A stretch of DNA of 64,000 nucleotides from a bacterium (GCA_024742305.1 JANSYQ010000005.1:121642-185641), one strand, 5' to 3'; counted from the first letter of the stretch, positions 10,195-19,685 are shown. The notes: a model not told the origin generated them from the letters alone. Numbers and translations: made by a program.

Positions 10195-10261
10195 ATTATT
10201 TATCTAGACATTCAATAAACTTTAAGGAAAATCGTTTACTTCGTAACGCTCAACACGCTAC

Positions 10262-10846
10262 ATGCATCTCGACGACCAATCCATTCTTGAGGCGATTTCT
10301 CGCAACACAGATCGTGGGTACCATCATTTGGTGGACGCCTATGCAGATCGTGTGTTCAGTACGTGTTTGAACCTCACCCGAAATCAAGAAGATGCCGAAG
10401 ACGTGACGCAAGAGGTATTCACTACCATTTACCTTTCATTGGATTCTTTTGAGGGGAACTCCAAACTTTCTACGTGGATCTATTCCATTGCTACCAATAA
10501 ATGCAAAGAGTTTTTGCGGAAAAAAACGCGGAAAAAACGCTCAGGGTATAATACAGAAATCGAACGTGAGGACTCTCATATACTTCCCTTACAGGTAATT
10601 GACTTTCAACATCCGGGAGCAGTTTTGGAAGATAAAGAACGTGCCACCATTTTGTTTAGTGCGATTGATCAATTGGCAGAAAATCAATCCATAGCCTATA
10701 CGTTGAACAAAATTGAAGGTCGCAGCTATCAGGAAGTTGCCGAGATCATGGAGATTTCCGTCTCTTCGGTAGAATCGCTGTTGTTCCGAGCGAAAAAACG
10801 ATTGCAACAACTTTTGGAAAATTATTATCGAGAAAATCTAAAATGA
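10262..10846 (+). CDS. ECF-type RNA polymerase sigma factor
   Basis: 194 residues with region 2 at about 20-90 (NQEDAEDVTQEVFTTIYLSL, then STWIYSIATNKCKEFLRK) and region 4 near the C-terminus (GRSYQEVAEIMEISVSSVES, then LFRAKKRL), the helix-turn-helix that reads -35 elements. It heads a three-gene unit with an anti-sigma-like membrane protein 19 bp downstream and a CnrX/Spy-like periplasmic protein immediately after, the usual arrangement for an envelope-stress regulator. Confidence 0.93.
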   Translation: MHLDDQSILEAISRNTDRGYHHLVDAYADRVFSTCLNLTRNQEDAEDVTQEVFTTIYLSLDSFEGNSKLSTWIYSIATNKCKEFLRKKTRKKRSGYNTEIEREDSHILPLQVIDFQHPGAVLEDKERATILFSAIDQLAENQSIAYTLNKIEGRSYQEVAEIMEISVSSVESLLFRAKKRLQQLLENYYRENLK

Positions 10847-10865
10847 CCGCAAGTTTCGGTTAAAA

Positions 10866-11159
10866 ATGACATCTAACTTAAATATGACACCAAACGAACG
10901 CGAAATAGAGAGAACCTTTGAGGCAGGAGATAGAATCTCAAGAGTGCCCGCTTCGGACGCTTTGATGGAGCGACTCAAACAAATACCTGAAACGGTGCGT
11001 GCGGGTTATGCAAAAGTGCCGAAGAAAGTTGTTTGGGCAGCGGCGGCCAGCATCGCTATTTTAATTGTACTGAATATCCTGTCTGCAAGAGATTACACAC
11101 AAGAAACAAATGCCTCGAAGGCATCGAGTTCGTATTTCGATCATTTAAAGACCTTGTAA
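10866..11159 (+). CDS. Probable anti-sigma factor, single-pass membrane protein
   Basis: 97 residues. The cytoplasmic N-terminal ~55 residues are charged, followed by one membrane helix (VVWAAAASIAILIVLNIL) and a short periplasmic tail. The position directly after the ECF sigma gene and the topology support an anti-sigma role; no zinc-binding HxxxCxxC motif is present, so it would be a non-ZAS type. Its TAA stop is immediately followed by the ATG of the next gene. Confidence 0.7.
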   Translation: MTSNLNMTPNEREIERTFEAGDRISRVPASDALMERLKQIPETVRAGYAKVPKKVVWAAAASIAILIVLNILSARDYTQETNASKASSSYFDHLKTL

Positions 11160-11600
11160 ATGAAATCACTCAAATTCTTCAAAATTCTCAGTGTCACCTT
11201 GTTGATTTTAAACATTGCAACACTGTCTTTTTTCTACTTCAATCGACCACCGGGGCCACCTAGACCGGGAGAAGCAAGATTAGCAGAAGAAATAGGATTA
11301 ACAGGCGATGACAAAAAGCAGGTTGATAAGCTAGAAATTGCTCATCATAAGCAAAAAAGAGCGCTGATTCAAAAGAATTTTCGACTTCAAAAGAAATTGT
11401 ATCAATCACTAGAAAACGACCTTTCATCCAATGAAATCATGCAGCAAATTCATGAGACACGGGCAGAAACCGACCGGATGACGTATGAATTCTTTAGTGA
11501 AGTCGCCACTTATTGCAACAAGAAGCAGCGCAAGAAACTCGATGAAATGATAGATAAGGGCTTGCGCCAAATAACACAACTTCCAGGAAGAAAACCCTAA
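11160..11600 (+). CDS. Periplasmic CnrX/Spy-CpxP-like protein
   Basis: 146 residues. One N-terminal helix (signal anchor, about residues 8-26) is followed by RPPGPPRPG and a mostly alpha-helical region with the pattern LAEEIGLTGDDKKQVDKLE, then a long charged helix pair (FRLQKKLYQSLENDLSSNE). This resembles metal-sensing CnrX or the Spy/CpxP chaperones that gate ECF and Cpx stress responses. It abuts the anti-sigma gene. The metal or misfolded-protein signal cannot be told from sequence. Confidence 0.65.
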   Translation: MKSLKFFKILSVTLLILNIATLSFFYFNRPPGPPRPGEARLAEEIGLTGDDKKQVDKLEIAHHKQKRALIQKNFRLQKKLYQSLENDLSSNEIMQQIHETRAETDRMTYEFFSEVATYCNKKQRKKLDEMIDKGLRQITQLPGRKP

Positions 11601-11767
11601 AACTCTCATCTTAGGTAAGATATGTTCACCGCGCAGACAGTATGTTGATCTAGCATCGCCATTATAGAAGACACGGCGGGTTATAAAATCCTCAGTTACT
11701 CAGATTTCGCCTAGTACTTCCAGTACATTTTCGCTATTTTCATGTCGGAAATTAAACTACGCTAATC

Positions 11768-13375
11768 ATGAAACTATCGAAAAGCAGCATTGCTGTTCTC
11801 TCCTTTGTATTATTAGGTGCTGGGCTTATATCAGCTTCGTACTCCTCAAAAAAAATGTCGAATAAAACAGCACCACCAAGATCTGGAGGTCTAGCCAGTG
11901 TTCAATTTCAAGATCGTACCGGAAGTCCGATATCATCAGGTACTTGTGGAAACTGTCATTCAGGTGGAACTTTCGGAACAAGCGTAACCATTGAAGTAAA
12001 AGATGCTGGAAACAATGTAATCACCAGTTACACACCCGGAACGACCTACACCGTAGAATACACCATTAATACAACCAGTGGTACACCGTCTGGCTACGGC
12101 ATGCAGTCTGTAATTTTGAATTCCTCCAACGGTGGTGCCGGAACGTACGGAACAGTGAACACCGCCAACTCTCAAATTTCTCCCTTAAACGGGGTCGATT
12201 ACTTTGAGCAGCAAGGTGCTCAAGCCGCAGGATTTTTCTCCGTCGACTGGACGGCTCCCAATGCTGGAACTGGAGATGTGTCAATTTATAGTGTTGGTGT
12301 CGCTATTAATGGAAACGGGAATACTTCAGGCGATCAAGCCTCAAGCTCGACTTCAATAATTTTATCGGAAGACATTCCAACTTCCATCGACTTTCCAGGA
12401 AACCCTTATTGTGCAGATGCAACAAACCCGACCCCTGCAGTTTCAGGAGAACAAGGCGGAACTTTCTCTGCTCCCGTGGGATTAGATATCAACCCAACTT
12501 CCGGGCAAATTAACATCGCTAGTTCAACGGCAGGCACCTATACAGTAACCTACACTGGATCGACGTCTTCCGCCACTTTTGATGTGACGATTTATCCAAC
12601 GTACTCAACAACAGATGCTGCATCCATTTGCTCGAACGATTCCTATCAATTTGGAAGTCAAACACTCACCGCGGCGAACGCAGGGCTAAACACCGAGGTT
12701 TTTCAATCAGTAAATGGCTGCGACTCCACCGTGGAGTTAACATTGACAGTCCTACCATCACCAACCACTCAAATCTCTGAGACTATTTGTGCTGGAGAAA
12801 CATTTGATTTTAACGGGCAAACCCTCGATGCGTCAAATGCAGGATTGAACACAGCTACTCTGTCTAGCGTTAACGGCTGCGATTCGGTGGTTGAATTGAC
12901 TTTGAATGTCACTCAGATCGATCCAACGCTTAGCATTGGAGTGGGAGAACTAACCGCTAACCAGAACAACGCTTCTTACCAATGGATTGATTGTGATAAT
13001 AACACGATCCTCACAGGTGAAACGAACCAGTTATTTACCACTACCATAGCTGGAAATTATGCCGCAATCATTACTCTTGACGGATGTGTTGATACCACAG
13101 ATTGTGAAGCACCTATTTTTTCCGGGATCTCGGAAAACTATTCATCGGTTTTACAGGTATACCCAAGTCCGGCAACGACAATATTGAAAGTTGACAATCT
13201 CAACGATTTGGTTGATGTAAATAAAATGGAAATCGTAATCATTTCAGGGCAAACACTGTGGTCTAGTTCAACAGCAATAGATGAAATTTCTGCCAGCGCT
13301 TTACCTTCCGGAACGTATTTCTTGAAAGTGCGACATGCAAAAGGCGAGGAGGTTGTAAAGTTTGTGAAACGGTAA
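11768..13375 (+). CDS. T9SS-secreted protein with choice-of-anchor V domain
   Basis: 535 residues with an N-terminal signal segment. Residues ~38-190 resemble the choice-of-anchor V (Reeler-like) domain and include CGNCH (C60, C63, H64), a heme-c-like CxxCH. Two tandem ~55-residue repeats follow (AGLNTEVFQSVNGCDSTVEL and AGLNTATLSSVNGCDSVVEL) in the middle of the protein, each with paired Cys. The last ~75 residues are a type IX secretion type A sorting domain (VYPSPATTILKVDN at its start, GTYFLKVRHAKGE near its end). It is predicted to be exported, cleaved and attached to the cell surface. It stands alone and converges on the serine hydrolase gene. Confidence 0.85.
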   Translation: MKLSKSSIAVLSFVLLGAGLISASYSSKKMSNKTAPPRSGGLASVQFQDRTGSPISSGTCGNCHSGGTFGTSVTIEVKDAGNNVITSYTPGTTYTVEYTINTTSGTPSGYGMQSVILNSSNGGAGTYGTVNTANSQISPLNGVDYFEQQGAQAAGFFSVDWTAPNAGTGDVSIYSVGVAINGNGNTSGDQASSSTSIILSEDIPTSIDFPGNPYCADATNPTPAVSGEQGGTFSAPVGLDINPTSGQINIASSTAGTYTVTYTGSTSSATFDVTIYPTYSTTDAASICSNDSYQFGSQTLTAANAGLNTEVFQSVNGCDSTVELTLTVLPSPTTQISETICAGETFDFNGQTLDASNAGLNTATLSSVNGCDSVVELTLNVTQIDPTLSIGVGELTANQNNASYQWIDCDNNTILTGETNQLFTTTIAGNYAAIITLDGCVDTTDCEAPIFSGISENYSSVLQVYPSPATTILKVDNLNDLVDVNKMEIVIISGQTLWSSSTAIDEISASALPSGTYFLKVRHAKGEEVVKFVKR

Positions 13376-13410
13376 TTAGGTAAAGGGTATTTCGACATTT
13401 CGGCATTTCG

Positions 13411-13467
13411 GCATCTCGACAAGCTCGATGACCTTGAGGTGGGAGGTCATCGAGCTTGTCGAGATGC
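13411..13467. repeat. Perfect 24-bp inverted repeat of the dispersed CTCGACAAGCTCGA element
   Basis: Arms 13411-13434 and 13444-13467 are exact reverse complements, with a 9-nt loop. The position between two convergent stop codons allows a bidirectional terminator role. Each arm is a copy of an element found singly at several other places in the window. Confidence 0.9.
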
Positions 13468-13476
13468 CCCCTGTTT

Positions 13477-15024
13477 CTATTCTACCCGCTTCAAATCCAA
13501 ATCGTGGAAATCGAAACTAAAGTCGATGTTTGGAGAAATTCCTTTCATTTTGATTTCGGTTGCGGTTCCATTCTCGTCTAATGTGAATGAGGCAAATGCG
13601 TCGCAGTTCATTTCGCGGTAATTCCATTTGATAGCAAAGGTATTGGCTTGATAATAGAACATTTCTCCAGTTAATCTTGGAGATCGCTTTGATACGAACC
13701 ACAATTTTCCATCTCGATTTTCAATTTCAACCTCTCCGAACCAATCATCGCGGTAAACACCTTCGAAATCTTCCAATTTCAAATCATCTGTTTTGGCATT
13801 CTTACACGTTTCCCATACGGCATCTACTACTTCATCGGCATCGCTGGCAGAACGCTTCAAGTAACCGTCTATGCGCGCCATCCAGTCTGCATCGTCTGCA
13901 TCAATGTAGGCATCCACGATCTCATTCATTACAGATACAAATGCCAATCCGCCGGGAGCTGTGTTGGTTAGCACTACGATTCCTACGTTCAACTCCGGAA
14001 TGAGTACCGTATGCGACAACATTCCGGGCATTCCACCCGTATGACTCACAATGGAGAATCCGTTTTTATCTTCTAGGTCCCACCCCAGTCCATAAGCGTT
14101 GTAGTGTGTGTTGTACACTCCTTGTCCTATCGCCGACGACCAAATCAAGGTTTGCATTTGCCACATTTTTGCCTGCGTCTCGGCTTGTAACAGAGTATCT
14201 CCGTTGTAAGTTCCGGAGTTCAATTGCATCTGCATCCAGTGAGTTAAGTCAGCAACGCTTGCATAAATTCCCCCAGCTGGACCGAATATTTTGTTTGGAT
14301 CTTTGTACTCGTTAATTTGCTCCAACTTCCCGTTTTCGGTAGAGTGCGGTTGTGCGATGTTTTTGTTTGACTTCAAATTCTCAAGATATCCCGCCGAACG
14401 CTTCATTCCCAATGGTGCCATGATTTCTTGCTCCACGAATTCATCCCACGGCTTTCCACTTACTCGACGAATGACTTCACCGGCTACGATGTACAATAAG
14501 TTATCGTAATCGTACTTGGTTCTGAATTCGGAAACAGGTTCTTGATATTGAAAACTGCTCAACACGTCCTCTACTTTAAAGTTGGAACCGTCAGGAATGA
14601 ACATTAAATCTCCGGCTCCCAATCCAAGTCCGCTGCGATGTGTCACGAGATCCACAATGGTAAAATGCTCCGTAACGTAAGGATCATACATTCTAAATTC
14701 CGGGATGATATCCACAACCTTGTCGTTCCAGTTCAATTTTCCCTGATCGACAAGCATGCCCAAAGAAGCCGTTGTAAATGCTTTACTGTTAGAAGCGATA
14801 CTGAACAAAGTGTTCTCATCAACCTTTGCTCCCGTTTCTAGCGAGGCAAGCCCATAACCTTTGGAATGAATCACTTCTCCATCTTGTACAACGGCAACTG
14901 CGATTCCAGCCTGTTCCACGGACTCTAAGGATGCGTTCACGACGCTGTCGATGTATGCTGGATCAACCTGAGCAAAAGTAATTGAGGTACAAAATGTTAG
15001 AAGGATTGCTGCAAATATTCTCAT
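13477..15024 (-). CDS. Secreted serine hydrolase, beta-lactamase/PBP4* family
   Basis: 515 residues with a signal peptide (cleavage near FAQ, residue 19). Class C/serine-hydrolase motifs: SxxK as SNSK at 78-81, YxN as YDN in KYDYDNLLY, and HTG in SHTGGMPG. A C-terminal ~100-residue beta-rich domain follows (LEDFEGVYRDDWFGEVEI), as in many Bacteroidota peptidase-like members. The substrate may be a peptide or ester rather than a beta-lactam. Confidence 0.88.
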   Translation of the reverse strand: MRIFAAILLTFCTSITFAQVDPAYIDSVVNASLESVEQAGIAVAVVQDGEVIHSKGYGLASLETGAKVDENTLFSIASNSKAFTTASLGMLVDQGKLNWNDKVVDIIPEFRMYDPYVTEHFTIVDLVTHRSGLGLGAGDLMFIPDGSNFKVEDVLSSFQYQEPVSEFRTKYDYDNLLYIVAGEVIRRVSGKPWDEFVEQEIMAPLGMKRSAGYLENLKSNKNIAQPHSTENGKLEQINEYKDPNKIFGPAGGIYASVADLTHWMQMQLNSGTYNGDTLLQAETQAKMWQMQTLIWSSAIGQGVYNTHYNAYGLGWDLEDKNGFSIVSHTGGMPGMLSHTVLIPELNVGIVVLTNTAPGGLAFVSVMNEIVDAYIDADDADWMARIDGYLKRSASDADEVVDAVWETCKNAKTDDLKLEDFEGVYRDDWFGEVEIENRDGKLWFVSKRSPRLTGEMFYYQANTFAIKWNYREMNCDAFASFTLDENGTATEIKMKGISPNIDFSFDFHDLDLKRVE

Positions 15025-15057
15025 GGATACTGATTTTGTACGAATGTACGAATCAAA

Positions 15058-15089
15058 TTGAACGTTACCATTTTAAAACTGTACATTAT
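15058..15089 (+). promoter_or_regulatory. Candidate promoter for the tandem Cys-motif protein genes
   Basis: TTG at 15058-15060 and TACATTAT at 15082-15089 are spaced 21 bp, a partial match to TTG / TAnnTTTG. It implies a transcript start near 15095, downstream of an in-frame GTG at 15092, which favours the ATG at 15113. Confidence 0.4.
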
Positions 15090-15112
15090 AAGTGCAAACA
15101 ACACGCTACATC

Positions 15113-15847
15113 ATGAGGAACAAATATCAAATCTCCATCCCTGAACCTTGCGAGGAGAATTGGGACGGCATGAAGCCAACTGGATTGGGCAGATACTGCA
15201 ATAGCTGTGAAAAGAATATACAGGATTTCAGCAGGATGACTGACAACGAACTCGTTCAACTGCTCATATCAAACAAACCTCATTGCGGTAATTTCGATGC
15301 CGCGCAATTGGACCGTGTTCTTAAAATGGATCGCCGTAATTTACTTCCAACCCTAAATTTACGTGCTGTCGCAATGGGTTTTGGTCTTCTTGTCACCACA
15401 AGCGCCTTGGCGACTTCTGATGGAAACACTCGTTCATCCATTGACCTTATTGAAGTCGTCAAAGGAACTGCAAAAGTTTCTTACTTAGATCGTAGCTCGG
15501 ATGCAGATGAGTTGTGTCATTTTATCGTTATGGATAAGGAGAGCAACCTTCTATCTAATGCGAAACTTGAACTTTTGGACGACAAAGGAAACATTGCAGA
15601 TGTCATTACCACAGATGCGAATGGAATGGCAACTTATAACCGAAAGATGATCAAAGAAATGCGCATTCGCGAAATTCGTGTAATTCCAAATTCGGATGAT
15701 TACGAGCGAATTGTTGTGCCATTTGAAGGAGCAGATAAAACAGATCATGAGGTGATTCAAGTGGAGATGAAATTGGACAAACGAATGGAAAAAGAGGCTC
15801 AAAAGCGTCGTTCACAACTTCACATTCGTGGGGCCATCTCTTTCTAG
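15113..15847 (+). CDS. Bacteroidota Cys-motif membrane protein, paralogue 1
   Basis: 244 residues from ATG 15113. The N-terminus (ISIPEPCEENWDGM, then LGRYCNSCEKNIQDFSRMTD) is a conserved Bacteroidota module with one Cys followed by CxxC and looks like a small metal-binding or redox knuckle. One membrane helix lies at about 80-100 (LRAVAMGFGLLVTTSALA). The C-terminal ~120 residues resemble a carboxypeptidase-regulatory-like beta sandwich (NAKLELLDDKGNIADVITTD). No enzymatic function known. The neighbour 23 bp downstream is a clear paralogue with the same layout. Confidence 0.75.
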   Translation: MRNKYQISIPEPCEENWDGMKPTGLGRYCNSCEKNIQDFSRMTDNELVQLLISNKPHCGNFDAAQLDRVLKMDRRNLLPTLNLRAVAMGFGLLVTTSALATSDGNTRSSIDLIEVVKGTAKVSYLDRSSDADELCHFIVMDKESNLLSNAKLELLDDKGNIADVITTDANGMATYNRKMIKEMRIREIRVIPNSDDYERIVVPFEGADKTDHEVIQVEMKLDKRMEKEAQKRRSQLHIRGAISF

Positions 15848-15870
15848 CCAACCATCAATTCTATTTAAGC

Positions 15871-16587
15871 ATGAAGAAAAAGCACATCATTTCTATACCG
15901 GAACCTTGTAGTGAGGACTGGAGCGCAATGCCCATTAACGGAAAGGGACGTGATTGTTCAAAATGCGAGCGAAATATTCGTGATTTCACTAAAATGAGTG
16001 ATAGCGAACTGATTGGAGTTTTGACTTCTGAACAGAAAGTCTGTGGTCGTTTTACTGCCGATCAGCTGGACAGACCCTTGTTGCGAGAGAATCGTGGATT
16101 GCTGCCCACTTTTAACTTGTACGCCGTTGCCGCTGGATTTGGAGCATTGATCACTTTTCCTGCTTTTGCATCAGACTTTCAGTATGAAAAAACGCCCGTC
16201 AATCTTGTACATTTGGTTCAGGAAAATACCACCTTGTCTACATCGATTCAAGACGAAGTTCGTGATAGTCTAACCCACATATATGTGATTGACAACATTC
16301 ATTACCGGAGAATTTCCGGGGCAAATATCATTTTGATTAACGATCAGGGTGAGATAATTGATGCTATTCAAACGGACGATGAAGGTTATGCTTCTTACCC
16401 TTTCGACGAATTAGAGAAACATCGCATTCACGAAATCAGAATCATTGCCACTGACGAATTTGAAGAGTCGACACTCATTTGGACCCCGGACGGCGATCAA
16501 GTAATGATCGTCACTTTGGAATCTAATGCAGAACAGAAAGAAGCAAAACCTATTTATTTAGGGTATGTTTCAGAACCAAGGTTCTAA
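15871..16587 (+). CDS. Bacteroidota Cys-motif membrane protein, paralogue 2
   Basis: 238 residues with the same architecture as the preceding gene: SIPEPCSEDWSAM, then GRDCSKCERNIRDFTKMSD, a hydrophobic segment (LYAVAAGFGALITFPAFA) and a C-terminal beta-sandwich (GANIILINDQGEIIDAIQTD). The two copies share motifs and order but differ strongly elsewhere, so the duplication is old. Likely co-transcribed with paralogue 1. Function unknown. Confidence 0.75.
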   Translation: MKKKHIISIPEPCSEDWSAMPINGKGRDCSKCERNIRDFTKMSDSELIGVLTSEQKVCGRFTADQLDRPLLRENRGLLPTFNLYAVAAGFGALITFPAFASDFQYEKTPVNLVHLVQENTTLSTSIQDEVRDSLTHIYVIDNIHYRRISGANIILINDQGEIIDAIQTDDEGYASYPFDELEKHRIHEIRIIATDEFEESTLIWTPDGDQVMIVTLESNAEQKEAKPIYLGYVSEPRF

Positions 16588-16595
16588 TTGACGGC

Positions 16596-17084
16596 TTACT
16601 CGTTTACTTTGTATTTAATCAATCCGTCTATCTTCTTTGTTTTTATGAAAACGAATGGTTGCGTTAGTGCCATGGTCGCCGCGCCTTGAGGTTTTTGCAG
16701 TTCAAGGTGTAAAATATACCCATCGTTTTGGCCTTCATTCACCCGATTCAAACTTTGTACTTGTAATGCATACCCTCCTGATGAACGCACGGGCTGGAAG
16801 TATCCAATTACGGTTTCCTTCTCAAAATTGATGTCTGTATTATCCAATGCTTCCGTCGCGTAATTGACTGAGTTCATCTTTTCCTTGATGTTCTGAAGAT
16901 CTTGCTCTGAATTGCAGAGCACAATTGATTCTTCAATATTTTCAGCACCTCCGCCCATGAGGTAATCGTTTTGAACTACTTCAAAATCCAAGGAATCTGA
17001 ATTATCTTTTTCGTCTTTCATCGTTTTGCAGGAAAGCGCCGTCATGGCAATTAAAATCAGGAGTATTACTGGTGTACATTTCAT
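16596..17084 (-). CDS. PrcB-like lipoprotein
   Basis: 162 residues with a lipoprotein signal (lipobox TALSC, Cys19), so it should be lipid-anchored. The C-terminal half resembles the PrcB C-terminal domain: an RSSGGYALQVQSL strand pair and TQPFVFIKTKK at the end. In spirochaetes PrcB partners the PrcA/PrtP protease; here no protease gene is adjacent and the domain is commonly found alone. It converges with the Cys-motif gene, 8 bases between stops. Confidence 0.7.
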   Translation of the reverse strand: MKCTPVILLILIAMTALSCKTMKDEKDNSDSLDFEVVQNDYLMGGGAENIEESIVLCNSEQDLQNIKEKMNSVNYATEALDNTDINFEKETVIGYFQPVRSSGGYALQVQSLNRVNEGQNDGYILHLELQKPQGAATMALTQPFVFIKTKKIDGLIKYKVNE

Positions 17085-17181
17085 AGTTCATTCTTTTACT
17101 TCACGGTCTACTGAGCAAGTAATGCGCCAATTAATTCACGCAATAGTATCCCGAATTTACCAATTCAAGGGATATCTATAT

Positions 17182-17913
17182 TTAGTCTTGTTTATTTTCA
17201 CTCTCTTTTGTTTCAAGAGTCGGTGTATCTCTACGTGACATCGTTTTTATGGTCATGAGTCCATCAATATGTTCGTGAAGACTTGGATCTATGTAATTTA
17301 ACATCGGGTCCAAAATAAAGTCGACTCCCTCTTTTCGAGCGAATTTCGCGGCAGGTACAAAATCGCTATCACCCGCAATTAAAATTATTTGGTCTACCTG
17401 ATCTTTGTACGCTAGCGAGGCAATATCCAATCCCAATTTCATATCCACGGCTTTTTGGTTGAGTGGGTACTCAATGTCATTTTCCGTCAAATCTGACACT
17501 TGAATTTGCCCCTTAATTAATGGCTTGGTATGCTTGCTTCTAATTACCCAATTCTTCGAACTGTTTTTCAAAAAACCAAGTCTCAAGGCAATTTTTCTTT
17601 GCTTCTTTAATTCCGTAAACAAATCGTGTCGAAATTTATAAGGAGTAGTATTCTTAAAACTAATTGAGCGGTTTGTAATAGGATTGTGCGAATCTCCATC
17701 GTAGGGCTCGGCATCATAGTAAAAGATGCGATAAAGTTCCGTTGGAGGCAGATTATATCTGCTTCGATAATTATTGACCTTTTGTATATGTCTGAAACAA
17801 TACGATACAAGATTTTTCGCCATTAATTCGGCCGAGTCATCTTTATTAAATCCATTGATAAATCGATAACGACGGATAAAAAATCCACCGTCAATAAGAA
17901 TAGCAGTTTTCAT
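17182..17913 (-). CDS. NYN-domain (LabA/DUF88-like) putative RNase
   Basis: 243 residues from the ATG at 17913; an in-frame ATG at 17958 would add 15 residues unlike the family. PIN-like NYN signatures: ILIDGGFFIRRY at the N-terminus (first catalytic Asp), then DMKLGLDIASLAYKDQVDQI and ILIAGDSDFVPAAKFARKEG, giving the acidic cluster that binds metal. NYN proteins are often endoribonucleases. It is transcribed alone, with a strong stem-loop just upstream. Confidence 0.82.
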   Translation of the reverse strand: MKTAILIDGGFFIRRYRFINGFNKDDSAELMAKNLVSYCFRHIQKVNNYRSRYNLPPTELYRIFYYDAEPYDGDSHNPITNRSISFKNTTPYKFRHDLFTELKKQRKIALRLGFLKNSSKNWVIRSKHTKPLIKGQIQVSDLTENDIEYPLNQKAVDMKLGLDIASLAYKDQVDQIILIAGDSDFVPAAKFARKEGVDFILDPMLNYIDPSLHEHIDGLMTIKTMSRRDTPTLETKESENKQD

Positions 17914-17943
17914 TGTTAGGCATAAAAAAAGTCCAAAGTCAGT

Positions 17944-17991
17944 GTTTGTCGCTATCAATCCTCTAGATAATAAACTCTAGAGGTGACAAAC
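17944..17991. repeat. Bulged stem-loop upstream of the NYN gene
   Basis: CCTCTAGA (17960-17967) pairs with TCTAGAGG (17976-17983) across 8 nt, and the outer GTTTGTC (17944-17950) pairs with GACAAAC (17985-17991), leaving a 9-nt bulge on one side. It starts ~30 bases upstream of the NYN ATG, so it may lie in its leader or act as an operator. No U-tract follows on either strand. Confidence 0.6.
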
Positions 17992-18085
17992 CTGCTCAAT
18001 GGACGTTATAAATCAAAGCTAGTAAAAAAAGACTATAAAGTACAGGTTTTGACATTTATTGACACTTTTTGACAATGCAAGATGT

Positions 18086-18226
18086 TTATTCCCCCTTGCT
18101 TCTCCTGCACCGTTCACTACAATACTTCACTTCTTCCCAATTGCGCGCCCACTTTTTTCGCCATTTGAAGGGCTTCTGACAAGTTTCACAAATTTTTTCG
18201 GGTAGGTGAACCTTATGATGCGCCAT
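18086..18226 (-). CDS. DUF2256 family small zinc-finger-like protein
   Basis: 46 residues, below usual gene-finder cutoffs. The translation has [20 protein letters not shown] followed by [19 protein letters not shown]. That is two paired-Cys motifs (CETC and CSERC) around the W-R-K-K-W core that defines DUF2256. The ATG at 18224-18226 overlaps the 3' end of the cryptochrome gene by 14 bases, so it is the last gene of the photolyase operon. DUF2256 genes are recurrent neighbours of photolyases; function unknown. Confidence 0.88.
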   Translation of the reverse strand: MAHHKVHLPEKICETCQKPFKWRKKWARNWEEVKYCSERCRRSKGE

Positions 18227-19685
18227 TGCTTTTTCCCGGTTTTACGTGTACGGCGAGTATGCGCTTTTTCTCTTCTTGTACCGCTTTGTTTTTTCGATGT
18301 CCCCAAATCTTGGTTCTTGCGCGCCTTCCGCTCTCCTCCAATTGCACAAGAGGTTCCGGGTATTTTTCGCCCAACTTGAAATCGTACATTTCTTGTTCAA
18401 ACGATGTCATTGTCCACGGTTCATGAATGAACTCATCGGGACACTCGCACAACTCCGGTACCCAAGTTCTAATGAAACGTCCCTTTGGATCGTGATCCTT
18501 GGATTGTTTCACTGGATTATAAATTCGAACCGTATTAACTCCTGTTGTTCCAGCTTGCATCTGAAACTGCGTGAAATGTATTCCGGGTTCGTAATCCAAG
18601 AACAATCGAGCGATATGATAAACGCCGTCGCGCCAATCTTGATCTAAGTGATGGCAAAAGAAGGACACCAACATGGAGCGCATTCGAAAGTTGATCCATC
18701 CTGTTTGAATCAGGGCGCGCATGCAGGCATCCACAAGAGGGTAGCCCGTATTTCCCGTTTGCCAAGCTTTGATGAAATCCTCTTTCTTTTCATGTTCCAA
18801 CAACTCATAACCTTTATTCACGCAAACCGTTTCGTAGGAGCATTCTACTTCAAACTTTTGAATGAAGTGACTGCGCCACTGCAAGCGAATCAAAAAAGCA
18901 CGAAAAGCACGTTTGTGATTTTCGTAGTTGGGGTGGAAGCGCACGTAATGGAATATTTGGCGCACGCTGAGGTTGCCCCAAGCGATGTACGGTGATAAAC
19001 GCGAGCTCGATTTCCGACTATATTCCGGTTTGGAAATGTGCCGTTGGTAGTTGCGCCCGCGCTCGGTTGCGAAGGAATGCAAGTAATTCCAACCAGCTCG
19101 TTCTCCTCCCGGCTGCATGTCTGCATTCTTCACAGAAATCATTTCAAGAAAATTGACAGGAAGCTCAAAATCAACCCTCTTCCAGCGAACTCCCTGCCAA
19201 CTGTAATCATTTTCAATAATGGGCTTGCCGATATAATCGTACCAATGATCTTCCCAACCGCTTCTCGATTGCAATCCGCGAACAACGCCGTCTTTTTCCA
19301 ATTCGGTCCATTTGACCTTATATTCCTTCAATACCTCGGCTACCTGCTTATCAACTTCCCACGTATGTTGCGGCCCCGACTCTTGATAACTAAAGACTTG
19401 TTTTACATCAAATTCTTGACAGATTGCTTGAAAAATCGTCGCTGATTTTCCATAACAATAATGAATTTGATGCCCCGTTATTTCAAGGTTTTGGTTCATT
19501 TCCATGATAGATTGATAGACGAAGCGATGATGTCTTGGCGACATATCCTTGTAAGTGACTATATCTTCATCGAAAATGTACAGCAATAAGGTAGGAAGTC
19601 CGGCTTCAGTAGCCAATAGGAGCGGCGCATGATCTTGTGTTCGAAGATCGCGCTTGTACCAAACGATATTGATGGCTTCACGCAA
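18213..19685 (-). CDS. Cryptochrome/deoxyribodipyrimidine photolyase
   Basis: 490 residues of classical photolyase layout. An N-terminal alpha/beta antenna domain ([17 protein letters not shown]) is followed by the helical FAD-binding domain ([74 protein letters not shown]). The last ~45 residues are basic. It repairs UV lesions with light or acts as a blue-light sensor; the CPD versus 6-4 class cannot be fixed by eye. It overlaps the upstream photolyase-like gene by 8 bases and DUF2256 downstream by 14. Confidence 0.9.
   Translation of the reverse strand: MREAINIVWYKRDLRTQDHAPLLLATEAGLPTLLLYIFDEDIVTYKDMSPRHHRFVYQSIMEMNQNLEITGHQIHYCYGKSATIFQAICQEFDVKQVFSYQESGPQHTWEVDKQVAEVLKEYKVKWTELEKDGVVRGLQSRSGWEDHWYDYIGKPIIENDYSWQGVRWKRVDFELPVNFLEMISVKNADMQPGGERAGWNYLHSFATERGRNYQRHISKPEYSRKSSSRLSPYIAWGNLSVRQIFHYVRFHPNYENHKRAFRAFLIRLQWRSHFIQKFEVECSYETVCVNKGYELLEHEKKEDFIKAWQTGNTGYPLVDACMRALIQTGWINFRMRSMLVSFFCHHLDQDWRDGVYHIARLFLDYEPGIHFTQFQMQAGTTGVNTVRIYNPVKQSKDHDPKGRFIRTWVPELCECPDEFIHEPWTMTSFEQEMYDFKLGEKYPEPLVQLEESGRRARTKIWGHRKNKAVQEEKKRILAVHVKPGKSNGAS

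Noticed and set aside
17914..17958. 15-residue N-terminal extension of the NYN protein
   Set aside because: NYN proteins begin close to the ILIDG strand, and the extension would overlap the stem-loop region.
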